Shown here: positions 27,601 to 39,000 of the stretch, one piece after another | Numbering within the stretch: the first letter of the stretch is position 1 | How the letters are laid out: each line of letters opens with the position of its first letter | Assembly: GCF_011386835.1 (NCBI RefSeq) | Contig: NC_088795.1 | Span: 107,568,434-107,632,433, forward strand | Reading direction: 5' to 3' | Source of the DNA: Chrysemys picta bellii | Lineage: Eukaryota > Chordata > Testudines > Emydidae | Length of the DNA: 64,000 bases | Program-made: the position numbers and the translations under genes | Notes under the pieces: model-generated | Told to the model about the DNA's origin: nothing | The model's database searches: none | The model's input: only the letters and a program-made list of their open reading frames with translations

Positions 27601-28635
27601 TATATAGTCTATCTACTATAGATAAACCCTGTACAGTCTAGAAGAAGTCTGCCTTATAGTCACATAAGCCATTTATTAGGGGTTCATGGAGTTTACATTC
27701 CTTGGATGACCTGGATAAAGTCTAATTCCTTTCACAACCTTTAGAATTCTGAAGCATGTCTGACACAAAACAGAAACTGCAACAAAAACCAAATCAGGTT
27801 ATAGAGTTATCCATCATGCCAAGCAACTTAAGGCAAGTCACAAAGTAAGTTGCACAACAGGAGCTTATTAATCAGTAAAACCCTGAGGGCTCTATTTACC
27901 ACAAAATTAATTTTCTGTGGAATCTGTTGGAGACTTTGCAGGGATTACCTGTTTGACACTCATGACAACTAATCCTACTTCAGTAAAATTCCAAGCTCAG
28001 GCTGTAAAGAACAGATTTTCCAGTTGGGGCAACACCCTTTTTCTTGAAGAGCCTCAAGCTATGCTTCCAAAGACGACATATGGAGTGTGGCGCACACACA
28101 AGATCAGGCTCATATAACTGAACATGCTTGGATAGAGAACATGTATTAATAAGAGAAAAAGCTTACTGCCCTAGTGACGCCATCGCTGAAACACAAGTCA
28201 ACATTCTGATGAGTACACAAGCTCATTCTTGTACCTCATACTGCGCTCTAAACTCTTCCTGTAAATCACAGTTTTCACCCAGCACAGGGGGCCAAGTACA
28301 TTGGACTATGAGAGGGTAAAAGAAGTGACACATGCAGGGCTTATCCAATTCTGTACTGAAAACCAAACAGGCTGAAATTCACCTTGGTCTGCATCACCTG
28401 CCATAATACTACAGGGGCTGCTATTATAACGTTAGCATTTACAGACAGTTACCATACCACAGAAGCTGAAGTTATTCAATTGTTCCCTATTCTAAGTGTA
28501 GGAAAATAATTCAGTTTTATCATATTGCAGACTGTTCTCTTATATAGTCTATCTACTATAAATACCCTTGTATAGCCTAGAAGAAGTTTCTGTTATGGTC
28601 ACATTAGCCATTTATTTGGGGTTCATGGAGTTTAT
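27601..28635. repeat. Pair of about 97-bp direct repeats, family unknown
   Basis: 27601-27697 and 28541-28635 share TATATAGTCTATCTACTATA and the following sequence through GGTTCATGGAGTTTA, with about 15 percent differences by eye. The 840 bp between them show no coding content. The repeats do not have TG...CA ends, so solo LTRs are not supported. Confidence 0.7.
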
Positions 28636-28924
28636 CCTCTCCCCTGTTTCTTTCTGGGGCAAGACACTAAACCAGATGGTGTCAGTATGTAGCAAAAGGA
28701 GAATGACACCAGAACCATGTGAAGCCTTAAAAATCTGTCCACCCATGTCTCCCCGAAACTCTGGTCAGAATACCAGAGAAACGAACTTTATCGGATATAA
28801 GCCATGTACGTCACAGGACTTTTAGTAGAATTTACAGAGCATATTTTCATTTAGCAAGCACTGCCATCGAGAGCACCAGTACAGGACATGTTGCTGCTAC
28901 TAGTATATGTTCTAATACCAAGAG

Positions 28925-29346
28925 CAGGGCTGTCCCCAGAGGGGTGTGGGGCCCGGGACATAGGTGACAAGTTTCTATCTGCTGTGCTCTCCCTGGCTCT
29001 GCCCAGGTCCGACCCCCATTCCACCCCTTCACCCACCTCTTTCCCTGCCCAGTTCCGCCCCCTCCCCCGAGTGCACTGAGCCCTTGCTCCTCTCCCCTCC
29101 CCCACAGCGCCTCCAGTTGCAGCAAAACAGCTGATCGGTGGTAGGCGCTGGGAGGGAGGAGGAGGTGCTGATCGGCCGGGCCTGCCGATGGGCAGGAGGC
29201 ACTGGCGAGAGAGGAGGCTCCTCCTTGCCAACCCCCGCCTGCCCGTCGCCTCACCTCCCCGCCCGCCTCCTCACGAAGTGCAGGGCCCCCAAAGCGTGGG
29301 ACCCAGGGTGGTTGCCCCAATTTGCCATACTCTAGGGATGGCTCTG
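28925..29346. mobile_element. hAT-type non-autonomous element, 422 bp
   Basis: Flanked by a perfect 8-bp duplication ACCAAGAG (28917-28924 and 29347-29354). Left end CAGGGCTGTCCC; right end, read inward, CAGAGCCATCCCT. The interior is C-rich. Open frames in it on both strands are low-complexity and not considered genes. Confidence 0.82.
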
Positions 29347-29354
29347 ACCAAGAG

Positions 29355-29869
29355 TGAAGAAAACGACACAAAAGGGAGCTGAATGGAGTAACAATTTACT
29401 TTAAGTGACCCTGATATTTCATAAATTCAATGGCTTAATATTACAAAAGATAGTTCAGTTTCCTCTTCCCAAGAATGGGGTTTGAAATATTATATTAGTC
29501 CTGTCTGGAATGGAATTCAGTGCCATGTAATGCATCCTTAGCAATGCTTGGTTTGTATTCATTTCTACTGTCTGGATATTTAAAACCAAAGACCGCCATC
29601 GATCAAGAATGTGAAAGGCAACCAAAGCATCTCGCTTTGGTATGTCGTTTATTCCCAGTTGCTGCAAGAACATTTGCTGTGCAATGCCAGTCCAAAGCAA
29701 GGCAGCCTATCACAAATCATGACATATAACCAGCCCTCCTATTTATCCTCTTAAAAAAAAAAATCTCTACTACTAATATTGCCAGACTTGAAGTAATCTT
29801 TGTGTATCAAGAAAGGAGAGAAGAAATCTAAATGACAGTAGATTAGAATTGCTGCAATTTCTTATAGTT
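29355..29869. other. Intronic stretch, no feature recognised
   Basis: Nothing recognised between the hAT-type element and the decayed LINE. Confidence 0.4.
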
Positions 29870-31480
29870 AGGAATGAAGCCCAATGCCCTGAGGGAACAA
29901 CAACTGTTACAGAATGCAGCAGGTTGCCTGCTCACCAGCACAGATTACCAGAAACATATCACCCTGATTCATTACTCACAGCACTTGGCTCCCCATTAAG
30001 CAGGGTCTAGTTCAAGGCTGCTGTACTGATTTTCAGAGACCTGCTTGGTACTGGAGCTAGCTACCTAAGAGATCTCCTCTTCCATGACAATGGGCTCACA
30101 CAACAGCAGCTTGATTCAACTAGAAAAAAAAAAAAAGCTGACAAAGAGGGTAAGACTTATTCACACAGCAATTGCACCAAGACTGGATCCCATGGCCAGA
30201 GAAAAGAAGAATGACCACCACCCTTGCTGCATTCAGAACTAAACAGATAAATCAGCTCAAGCCTACTACTGGTCAATGTCAAATTCCTGAGCAAGTTCAT
30301 ACAGAAGCCAGCCAAAGGCCAATTACAAGCTCATCTAATGGAAGCTAATGTATTAGACCTGGAATAATCTGGATTCAGACCAGGATAAGGAATTGAAACC
30401 ACTTTAGTGGCACTGATGGATGATCTCCTCCTACCAGTGGATAGAGGGCAGACATTCATTCTCATCCTCCTGGACTTCTTGCAGCTTTCACCTGAGAGAA
30501 ATGGCAAAAGTCCGGGGTAATGTGCTAAAATGGTATGAGCCCCTCCTGGAGGGACACATCCAATTCCCAACAAATGCACCACTACCTCAAGCCCCCTCAC
30601 TTGTAAAATCCTACAAGGATAAATTTTTTTCACCAGTCCTATTCAACATCTACATGCAACTACTAGGGAAACTGATTAGACATGAATTCAAGTGCCAGCA
30701 TACACAGATGACACAAAGCTCTGCTTATCCTTCACCACATCACTACTACTAAGATAGCCCAATGCCTGCATGAGACCAGCTCATGGATGAACAGCAGCTG
30801 GCTGAAGCTGAACCAGAGTAAGAGAGAGAATGATTGTGGGCAAAGCAATTTGAGAAATTTGCCACCATTATCTGATCTCCTTTGGTTGAAGGTACAAACC
30901 CATGTCTGATCAATCTGGTCAGTGGTTTAGGAGTAGTCTTGGATTCCTTGTTGACACAAAGCTCTCACATAGCAATATCTGCAAGTAACACTTATCTCTG
31001 GTTGGCTTGCAGACTCCATCACACCCTTGCAAATCATGGCCTCGCCTTGATTATTCACTTTGCATTGCTGTAGTATGGCAGGGAAGTGACAACAGACCTG
31101 CGTATGAAGCCTTCTGCACCTGGGAAATTCCCAACTAGTACAGAATACTCAAGTGCATCTCTCCTCAGGAATGTGGGCTACCGCGAGCACATCAGACCTG
31201 TCTTCCTCTCTCTACGCTGGCTTCCCATAGGATATTGAATCAAGTTCAAGGTCTCAGTCTTTATGTTCAAGGCTCTCCATTGTCTGGGCCCGGGATACCA
31301 AAGGCTCTGGGATGAAGACCCTGGTTGACTACTTTGTTCCTCTGACATTAGGGAATTCTCTACAAGAAGGGTAAATCTCATCTGTGCAGGACCGAGAACT
31401 TTCCTGGGGGTTGGTTTGAGACTGAAATGAAGTCTCCTGGAAACTAAAAACTATCACAAACCTCTTCACCTTCTGCTCCA
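29870..31480 (+). pseudogene. Decayed LINE reverse transcriptase (CR1/L3- or L2-like), two pieces
   Basis: Sense-strand remains of a non-LTR retrotransposon. 29880-30200 resembles the region after the RT domain (LQNAAGCLLTSTDYQKHITL). 30240-31060 then returns to the RT core: frame-corrected words include RPGYGIETTLVALMDDLLLP, SPVLFNIYMQLLGKLIRHEF, and the catalytic box AYTDDTKLC at about 30695-30722. 31130-31350 again resembles the post-RT region. Several stops and frameshifts are present. The clade is judged only from these words, and the order suggests two fragments joined or one rearranged copy. Confidence 0.65.
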
Positions 31481-31683
31481 AATGCAAAGCGCATTTCTTT
31501 GACCTTGTCTTCTCCAACGTAAATACACAGCAACATGTATATTTTTAAAAAAATTCTAACGCCCAACCAAAACAAGAGAAGCAAACCTCTTTTCCATTTA
31601 TCTTCCCACTAATAACCCTCTGAACACAGCAGCATCTTCTCATTTTATATATACATATTTTTTTCAATCAAGATCATCTGGTT

Positions 31684-33200
31684 TTATTGTACTAAAGTGT
31701 GTGCTATTCTTAATGCTGTCCTTGTAGCATTTTCTGGGGCGGCCTTGATTCGGTGTCTTTGCGTCAATTCTCCATAGAATTTTTTTCTGGGGAGTTGATA
31801 CTCAGGCATCCTAATGATGTATCCAACCCAACATAGTTGGGCATTTATCAGCATGGCCTCGATGCTTATGGCATTTGACTTTTGAAGAACCTCCAGGTTG
31901 GTAATTTTGTTCTGCCAGTGGATCCCCATAATGGAGCACAGAGACCACATATGGAAGGCCTCTAGCTGTTTGATATGCCATTTGTATGGTATCCAGGTCT
32001 CACAGCCATAGAGGAGAGATGTGAGCACAAAATAATTTTATTTTTGTTGAGAAGGTTATGTTGTGGGATTTCAGGACTTTGTTATGTAACTTTCCTAATG
32101 ACTGAGCAGCTCTCTGTATCCTGTTCGTGATTTCTTTGTCAAGAGGTCCATCATGGGAGATGTTGCTGTCGAGATAGGTAAAACGGTCAACTTGCTTTAG
32201 TTGGTTTCCACTAATGAATATGCTAGGGGATATGGCATAGAACAGTAAAGATCATTGGTGCAACACCATAGTTTTCTCCAAGCTGATTGTGAGGCCAAAC
32301 AATTTTGATGCTTCAGTGAAACAATCTATGATGCACTTGAGATCTCCCTCTGTGTGTGCTAGGAGGGCACAATCATCCGCAAAGAGTGTTTCTCTTAGTA
32401 GTAGTTCTGTTACTTTTGTTTTTGCTTTTAAGCCTCGCAAGATTGAAGACTGAGCCATTGTGTTTGTATCTGATGTATATACCTCTGTTGAGCCCATCTG
32501 TAGCATGGTTGAGAACTTGGGTGAAGAACAGGTTGAACAGTACAGGGGCAAGGACATAGCCTTGTTTGACTCCATTTGAAATGGGAAAGAAGTTAGTGAG
32601 ATCTCCATTAAAAAGTACCTGACCTTGCATCCCCTCATGAAATAAATGAATGATCTTTACTAGTTTTGGTGGGCAACCAAGCTTGCTGAGGATCATCCAG
32701 AATCCTTCTCTACTGGTTGTATCAAATGCTTTTGTCAGATAGGTGAAAACACTGAATAGATTCATGTTTTGTTCGATACATTTTTCTTGTATTTGCCTGA
32801 TACTGAAAATCATGTCAATGGTGCTTTGACCAGGTCTGAATATGCACTGAGTCTCAGGTAGATTGGCTTCTGAAACAGACAAAATCAGTCAGTTCAAAAG
32901 GACACAAGCAAAGATTTTTCCAGCAACAAATAGGAGAGCTGTCCCATGATAGTTATCACAGACCATTTTGCTGCCTTTATTTTTAAATAAAGGAATAATT
33001 GTGGCATCTTTGAAGTCTTGTGGCATTTCTTCACTGTCCCAGATGTTAGTAAGCATCTTCTGGAGTGTTACCACCACCTTTGGACCCGCATATTTAAATA
33101 TTTCTGACGGTATTCCATCTCTACCCGAGGACTTTCCTGAGCTCATCAAACTGATTGCCTTTTCTATTTCTTCAAGTGAGGGTAATGAGTCAAGATGGTG
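31684..33200 (-). pseudogene. Decayed non-LTR reverse transcriptase of a second type (RTE-superfamily-like)
   Basis: Minus-strand LINE remnant read from 33200 to 31684. It starts GKSSGRDGIPSEIFKYAGPK and continues through KDATIIPLFKNKGSK and, after an in-frame TGA at the LN|LISAV junction, LPETQCIFRPGQSTIDMIFS and NGVKQGYVLAPVLFNLFF. A frameshift near 32400-32460 leads to FADDCALLAHTEGDLKCIID, which carries the catalytic FADD box, and to LFGLTISLEKT. The post-RT part LTSLLYGCETW...KWHIKQLEAFH follows at about 32028-31690. It is unlike CR1. 5'-truncated, with no endonuclease part seen. The clade assignment is tentative. Confidence 0.75.
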
Positions 33201-33299
33201 CTAAACAGGCGTTTGAGGTATCTGATTAATAGCACCAGTTTCAACTGAGGATGGTCTGTTCAGTAGTTGACAGAAATGTTAAACCCATCTCTGTTCCAG

Positions 33300-33670
33300 T
33301 AAGGGTGGCAATACCATACCTTGCTACCCTTACTTCTGCAGTGCTGCTGGTGGCGGCTCTGACTTCAAAGCTGGGCTCCTAGCTAGCTGCCACCACTCTC
33401 CAGCTGCCCAGCTCTGAAGGCAGCTCTGACTGCCGCCGCCAGCAGCAGCGAAGAAGTAAAGGTAGCAGTACCGCAACCCCCCCGACCCTCCCCCGGTCCC
33501 TTACAATAAACTTGTCAACCCCCCATGACTCATTTTTGGGTCAGGACTCCTACAGTTATAACACACTGAAATTTCAGATTTAAATAGCTGAAATCCTGAA
33601 ATTTATGATTTTTTAAAATCCCATGATTGTGAAATTGACCAAAATGGACTATGAATTTGGTAGGGCCCTA
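33300..33670. repeat. GC-rich interspersed repeat, probably a non-autonomous DNA element
   Basis: The left half is Ala/Gly-codon-like GC-rich sequence (CTGCCGCCGCCAGCAGCAGC). The right half is an AT-rich tract with repeated TGAAATTT / GAAATTGACC words ending at GGTAGGGCCCTA. A TAGGGCCCTACC-type end is common in hAT-type elements, but the left end is not visible, so the boundaries are rough. It lies 140 bp from a STIM2 exon. Confidence 0.4.
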
Positions 33671-33809
33671 ACTATATGTCATTTAATGCTAATAGTTGCA
33701 CTGCATTTATCTCAATATCGCCTTTACTTCAAGCAAGCCTGGATTTAGTACTGGGCCTCCTGAAAAACCATGACATGGATCTGGAAACGGTATATTTCCT
33801 GACTCCTAC

Positions 33810-33924
33810 CTTCAGAGGTTTTCCAGCGTTTCCACAGATCCTCAATGGTGATATGTTTGTCTTCTCTGTGCAGATGGCTGTGTTTATTGGAAGCATCTTT
33901 ATATTTCATGTCTTCTCTGATAAA
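33810..33924 (-). CDS. STIM2: STIM2 exon: end of EF-hand region and start of SAM domain
   Basis: The first STIM2 exon seen in the window, 115 nt. It opens with TTT ATC AGA GAA GAC (FIRED) after a TTACTCAG acceptor and ends one base into a codon before GTAGGAG. It encodes FIREDMKYKDASNKH, HSHLHREDKHITIEDLWKRW and KTSE. In the family this is the exiting helix of the canonical EF-hand, the hidden EF-hand, and the lead into the SAM domain, all in the ER lumen. The calcium-binding loop itself is on the preceding exon, which is not in the window. The next exon lies 16.8 kb away. Confidence 0.95.
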
Positions 33925-34519
33925 CTGAGTAAGAAAAAGAACGTTTGATTAAATTTTAACAGTAAACAAGCCCAGTTCTTAACAGGGAAACTGGAAGTAG
34001 ATCAGTAGAGATGCTTTTTCCATCTGCCCTGTACAAATGGCACAATTTAGTTAAGCCTCTAAAGTAGTCAACCTACATAATTAATTCAACATTCTTATAA
34101 ATTTTGAATTGGAATGTAATAAACCCTGGGAAAACAATGTTGCACTTGTGAGGCTATTAGTCAAATTGAAGTGTGTGGTTAACGTACTCCAAAGATTAAC
34201 AGCTAGTCACCACAAACATCCCAAACAAGTTGTATCTCATGGTTTTATATTCTATGGACATTCACCTGTCTGAAGGCAAGCCCACGTGATAGGGTTTGAA
34301 AGTGTGCCAGTGCTTTATAAATCAGCAGTTATTTGTCCATTTTGAATCCCACTATACCAATTAAATGAAACTAATAGTTAGCTTTCTCCCATCCCTCAAA
34401 GACTTACGACTAGACACCAAAAGATCATGTTCTGCCTCATTAAATCTAGTTAACATACAATTCATCTTCAGCCCTTGGTTTATTTATTTTATTGTGGTGC
34501 ATGATCAAGAGAATAGTTA
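33925..34519. other. Upstream STIM2 intron, no feature recognised
   Basis: Sequence just upstream of the EF-hand-end exon. Nothing recognised besides the splice acceptor at the exon. Confidence 0.5.
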
Positions 34520-34521
34520 TA

Positions 34522-34716
34522 CACCTCTACCTCGATACAACGTGACCCGATATAACATGAATTCGGATATAATGCGGTAAAGCAGTGCTCCGGAGGGGGG
34601 GGGGGGGGGACTGCGCACCCCGGTGGATCAAAGCAACTTCAATATAATGCAGTTTCACCTATAACACGGTAAGATTTTTTGGCTCCCTAGGACAGCATTA
34701 TATCAAGGTAGGGGTG
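34522..34716. mobile_element. Tc1/mariner-type MITE, copy 1
   Basis: 195 bp with inverted ends CACCTCTACCTCGATA and, from the right, CACCCCTACCTTGATA, flanked by TA on each side (34520-34521, 34717-34718). It contains GATATAAC-type repeats and a G run near 34597. Non-coding. Confidence 0.85.
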
Positions 34717-34718
34717 TA

Positions 34719-36039
34719 TTCCACACACATAAATAGTATATCGTAAACCTACAATTTGCAATAATGCACGGGAAGCCTTTGGCAAAAACCTAACATGTGA
34801 ATGTTAATAAGCACATAAAGATTGTTAAAAAGTGGGATTCTATGTATCAGTGTATTCTGCTCATTTATGTGTACCACAGTCATTTCGTTTAATACTTCAA
34901 AGTCACTAGTAAATAGGTACTAAAAACGTTTACAAGACATGTATAACCAAGAAAAATTAAGGTGAGGGCTGTTGTGATAATTTGGCCTACAAGTTTACCC
35001 TAATTGTAGGCTCAACTGTAAAAAGTATATGGAAGTTCATAAAACATTACAATAATCGATAATAAATGCTGGTGGGAACATGTATGAAAGGGAGACAGAA
35101 AAACTAAATTAGTCAAAACAAGAAGAGCCAAGTTAATATGATTCAAGGACTATGTTAAAATCATGCTTGGTAAAAACAGATGATGTGAAATCTGAAATTA
35201 ACGAACCAAGATTGCTGTGTTGGATATTAGGTCTAATTCGTGCACAAAACAATGCGGTGACGAGCTATTCCGACCATCGTTCCCTTGATGGATCCTTAAA
35301 GAAAAACTGGGGGTTGGGGGGAGAGGAGAAGAACAATGTGGAAGAACAGACAGAGGCTACTGAAACAAGCTTCACCATCATGGCTGTCACCACCACTATA
35401 TCCTGGGAGCCCGGGCCTTCATTCTCTGTGATCCTGAAAGATGCCCTGACCAGACCAGGCCAGGCCAGGCCAGAGAGAGGTATCCAGATGACATCGGGAC
35501 CCCTACCACAAGGGTAGTCTTATTTTTTGGTCAAGGTCCAAAGTTCTTGACACCTCAAAGCTATATTGAGGTGGTGAGTACTCCGCACAGTCCTCTTGTG
35601 CAGTATGTCCTCTGCTCAGTTGGGTGCAGGCAGAGTCCTCCCTTCTTCATGATAAGACCAGTTCTTCATGGAGGCCCCATACCACTAAAACCCCAAGCAG
35701 GGGACAAGAGGGAAATAACACAGTGCAGGGCAGCAGGGCTGCGGCGCAATGAGGTGCCCAAGGGAGGGTGTGCCTGGCATCTCAAAGTCCTTTAATCTGG
35801 CCATGGGGAAAGAATCTCTCATTTAAGCCCTTTGTATAAGGGCCCAGTCTGCCCACTTTTACCCTGAGACCAACACTTCTGGAGAGAGAAAAGAAATCAG
35901 GAGAAAGGTACAAACACAAGGCAGCAGTGCTTTGCAAGAAGATACAATGTAGAATGGGAGAAAAGGAGGTCTATGACAGGAGCAATTTCCCCGTGTAAAT
36001 TCCTGCTCTGACAAAAGAGTCCCATTCAATAACATCACA
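34719..36039. other. Upstream intron, no clear feature
   Basis: Contains a short CAGGC-rich tandem at about 35450-35472. No classified repeat. Open frames here (35152-35517, 35547-35795) have no recognisable domain. Confidence 0.35.
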
Positions 36040-39000
36040 TGAAGGCAGATAACTAAATATTGACAAATTGTATAAGTGCTTGCATACAAATGCTAGAAGT
36101 CTAAGATGGATTAACTTTAGTGCCTGGTATTAAATGAGGATATTGATATAACAGGAATCACAGAAACTTAGTGGAATGATGATAATGTATGGGTCACAGT
36201 AATATCAGGATACAAAAGGAATGACAGTAGGTCTTGCAGGTGGAGAACTGCCACTGAATGTGAAAAAAGGGAGCGATAGCTCAGTGGTTTGAGCATTGGC
36301 CTGCTAAACCAGGGTTGTGAGTTCAATCCTTGAGAGGGCCATTTAGGGATTTGGGGCAAAAATCTGTCTGGGGATTAGTCCTGCTTTGAGCAGGGGGTTG
36401 GACTAGATGACCTCCTAAGGTCCCTTCAAACCCTGATATTCTACGAATATAGTAAAAAACTTAAACGCCTCAAACTGTACCATAGTTTGGTATATTTATA
36501 TACCTCTCTGTATATAAATGTCATACTTCAATAAGAGTATAGCTATCAGAATATACTACAATCCATCTGACCAGGATGTTGAAATCACTGTGAAATGCTC
36601 AGGGAAATTAGAGCCTACAAAAGCAAAAAACACGACGACAACAGTGTGGGAATTTCAACTATCCCTATTTTGACTGGGTACGTGTCACCTCTGCAGAATG
36701 TGATGCAGAAATAAAATTTCTGCACACCATGAATGACTGATGCCTGGAGCACCCAGTCCTGGAACCCACAATGTGAGAGGCAATTCTTGATTTAATCCTC
36801 AGTGGAGCACAGGATCTGGTTTAAGAATTGAACGTAGCCAAACTGTTCGGCAACAACGACCATAATGTAATTAAATTTAACATACTTGCAAGGGGGGAAA
36901 TACCAAAGAAACCCATCACAGTAGCATTTAACTTCAAAAAGGGAAACTACACACAAAAAAAGATAAACAAATTAAAAAACAGTCACAAAAGTGAAATGCC
37001 TGCAAGCTGCAGGGAAACTTTTAAACACTACCATAATAGAGATTCAAGCTACAAATATACCCAAAATTCAAAAACAGTAAGAGGATCAAAAATATGCCAC
37101 GAAGGCTAAACAAAGTAAAAGAGGCCAAAAGACATCCTTTAAAAATTGGAACTCAACTCCTACAGAGAAAAATAGGAAGGAGCATAAACTCTGGCAAGCC
37201 AAGGGTGAAACTAAACAGGATTTTTTTTTTAAAAGTACATCAGAAGCAGGTAGCCTGCCAAATCATCAATAGGGACAGTGGATGATCAAGGTGCTAAAAG
37301 GCCACTCAAGGAAGACAAAGCCATTGCAGAGAAGCTAAATGAATTCTTTGCATTGGTCTTCACTGAACAGCACATGAGGGAGATTCCCACACCTGAGCCT
37401 TTCTTTTTAGGTGATAAATCTGAGAAAATGTCCCAGACTGAGGTGTAAATAGAGAACATTTTGGAACAAATTGTTAAATTAAACAGTAATGAGTCACCAG
37501 GACCAGATGACATTCATCCGAGAGTTCTGAAGGAACTCAAATATGAAATTGCAGAACTGTGGCATGTAACCTATGGCTTAAATCAACCTCTGTACCAGCT
37601 GACTGGCAGATAACTAATGTGAAACCAACTTTTAAAAAAGGCTCCAGAGTTGATCTGACTATTACGGGCCGGTAAGCCTAACTTCAGTACCAGGAAATTG
37701 CTTAAACTATAGTAAGAGTCAATGTAGCTTTTGTAAAGGGAAATCATGCCTCCCTAATCTATAAGAAGTCTTTGAGGGGGGTCATGGATAAGAGTGATCC
37801 AGTTGATACAGTGTACTCCAACTTTCAGACAAGGTTCCTTACCAAAGGCTCTTAAGCAAAATAAGCAGTCATGAGATAAAAAGGAAGGTCCTCTCATGGA
37901 TCAGTAACTGGTTAAAAGACAGGAAACGAAGTGTAGAATAAATGGCCAGTTTTCTCAATGGAGAGGTGCAAATAGCGGGGTCCCCCAAGGATTTGTACTG
38001 GGACCTGTGCTGTTCAACATATTCATAAATGATCTGAAACAAGGGGTGAACAGTGAGATGACAAGGTTTGCACACAACACTAAATTACTCAAGATACTTA
38101 AGTCCAAAGCTGACTGCAAAGAGTTAAAGGGATCTCACTAAACTGGGTGACTGGACAACGAAACGGCAGACAAAATTCAACATTGATAAATGCAAAATAA
38201 TGCACATTGGAAAAAAATTATGGGATCTAAATTAGCTGTTATGACTCTAGAAAGATTTTGGAGTCCTCAGAGGAACAGTTCTCTGAAGACATCTGCTCAA
38301 TGTGCAGTAGTAATAAAAAAAGCAGAACATTAGGAACAAGATAGACAGTAAGACAGAAAATATTACAATGCCACTATATAAATCCATGGTATGCCCACAG
38401 TCACCACAAGTCAAAAAAATAACTTAGAATTGGAAAAGGTGTAGAGAAGGCAAAAAAAATTATTAGGGTTATGAAAAAGCTTCCATATGAGGAGAGATTA
38501 AAAAGACTGGGACTTCAGCTTAAAAAAGAGGGGGATGTGATAGAGATCTATAAAATCATGAATCTTGTGGAGAAAGTGAATAAGGAAGTGTTATTTACTC
38601 CCCTCACATAATAGAAGAATTAGGAGTCACCCAATGAAATTAATAGGAAGCAGGTTTAAAAACAAACAAAAGGAAGTGTTTCTTTAAATAATGCACAGTC
38701 TGCCTATGGAACTTGTTGCTGGGGGTACTGTGAAGACCAAAAGTATAACTAGGTTCAAAAAAGAATTAGGTAAGTTCATACAGGATAGGTCCATCAATGG
38801 TTATTAGCCAAGATGCTAATATGGGTGTCCCTAAACCTCTGACTATCAGAAGCTGGGACTGGACAATAGGGAATGGGTCACTCAATAACTGCCTTGTTCT
38901 GTTCATTCCCTCTGAAACATCTGTCAGAGGATGTGATATTGGCCTAGATGGACCATTGGTCTGACCCAGCATGACTGTTCTTATGCTCCTATGTTCTTAC
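36040..39000 (+). pseudogene. Long decayed CR1 LINE (endonuclease, RT and 3' end)
   Basis: About 2.8 kb of CR1 in sense orientation, interrupted by a SINE at 36269-36447. Endonuclease remains: NARSL near 36090 and an HNVIKFNILARGEIP stretch at about 36860. Linker and RT remains: EDKAIAEKLNEFFALVFTEQ (about 37310-37370), NSNESPGPDDIHPRVLKEL (about 37480-37535), and GPVLFNIFINDLKQG (about 38000-38045). The 3' part runs from ATGAGGAGAGATTAAAAAGA (about 38486) to the terminal GGACCATTGGTCTGACCCAG and CTTATG/TTCTTA words. Many stops and frameshifts make it non-functional. Confidence 0.85.
36269..36447 (+). mobile_element. tRNA-derived SINE with CR1 tail (tortoise Pol III/SINE type)
   Basis: The tRNA-like head has A box TAGCTCAGTGG (36277-36287) and B box GTTCAATCC (36321-36329). 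It is followed by a spacer and the CR1 3' tail CCTGCTTTGAGCAGGGGGTT, with GATATTCTACGAATA at the end. A CR1 tail on a tRNA-headed SINE is the known design of the tortoise Pol III/SINE and supports the turtle origin. It sits inside the CR1 at 36040-39000, with A-rich flanks on both sides as a possible target duplication. Confidence 0.9.

Noticed and set aside
27601..28635. LTR retrotransposon between two direct repeats
   Set aside because: No TG...CA termini, no primer-binding site or coding remains between the repeats.
28847..29371. Long minus-strand open frame of 174 codons
   Set aside because: It lies within a GC-rich hAT-type element bounded by ACCAAGAG duplications, is low-complexity, and overlaps competing frames on both strands.
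36269..36350. A functional tRNA gene
   Set aside because: A and B boxes are present, but the sequence continues into a CR1 tail and the tRNA fold is degenerate: this is the head of a SINE.
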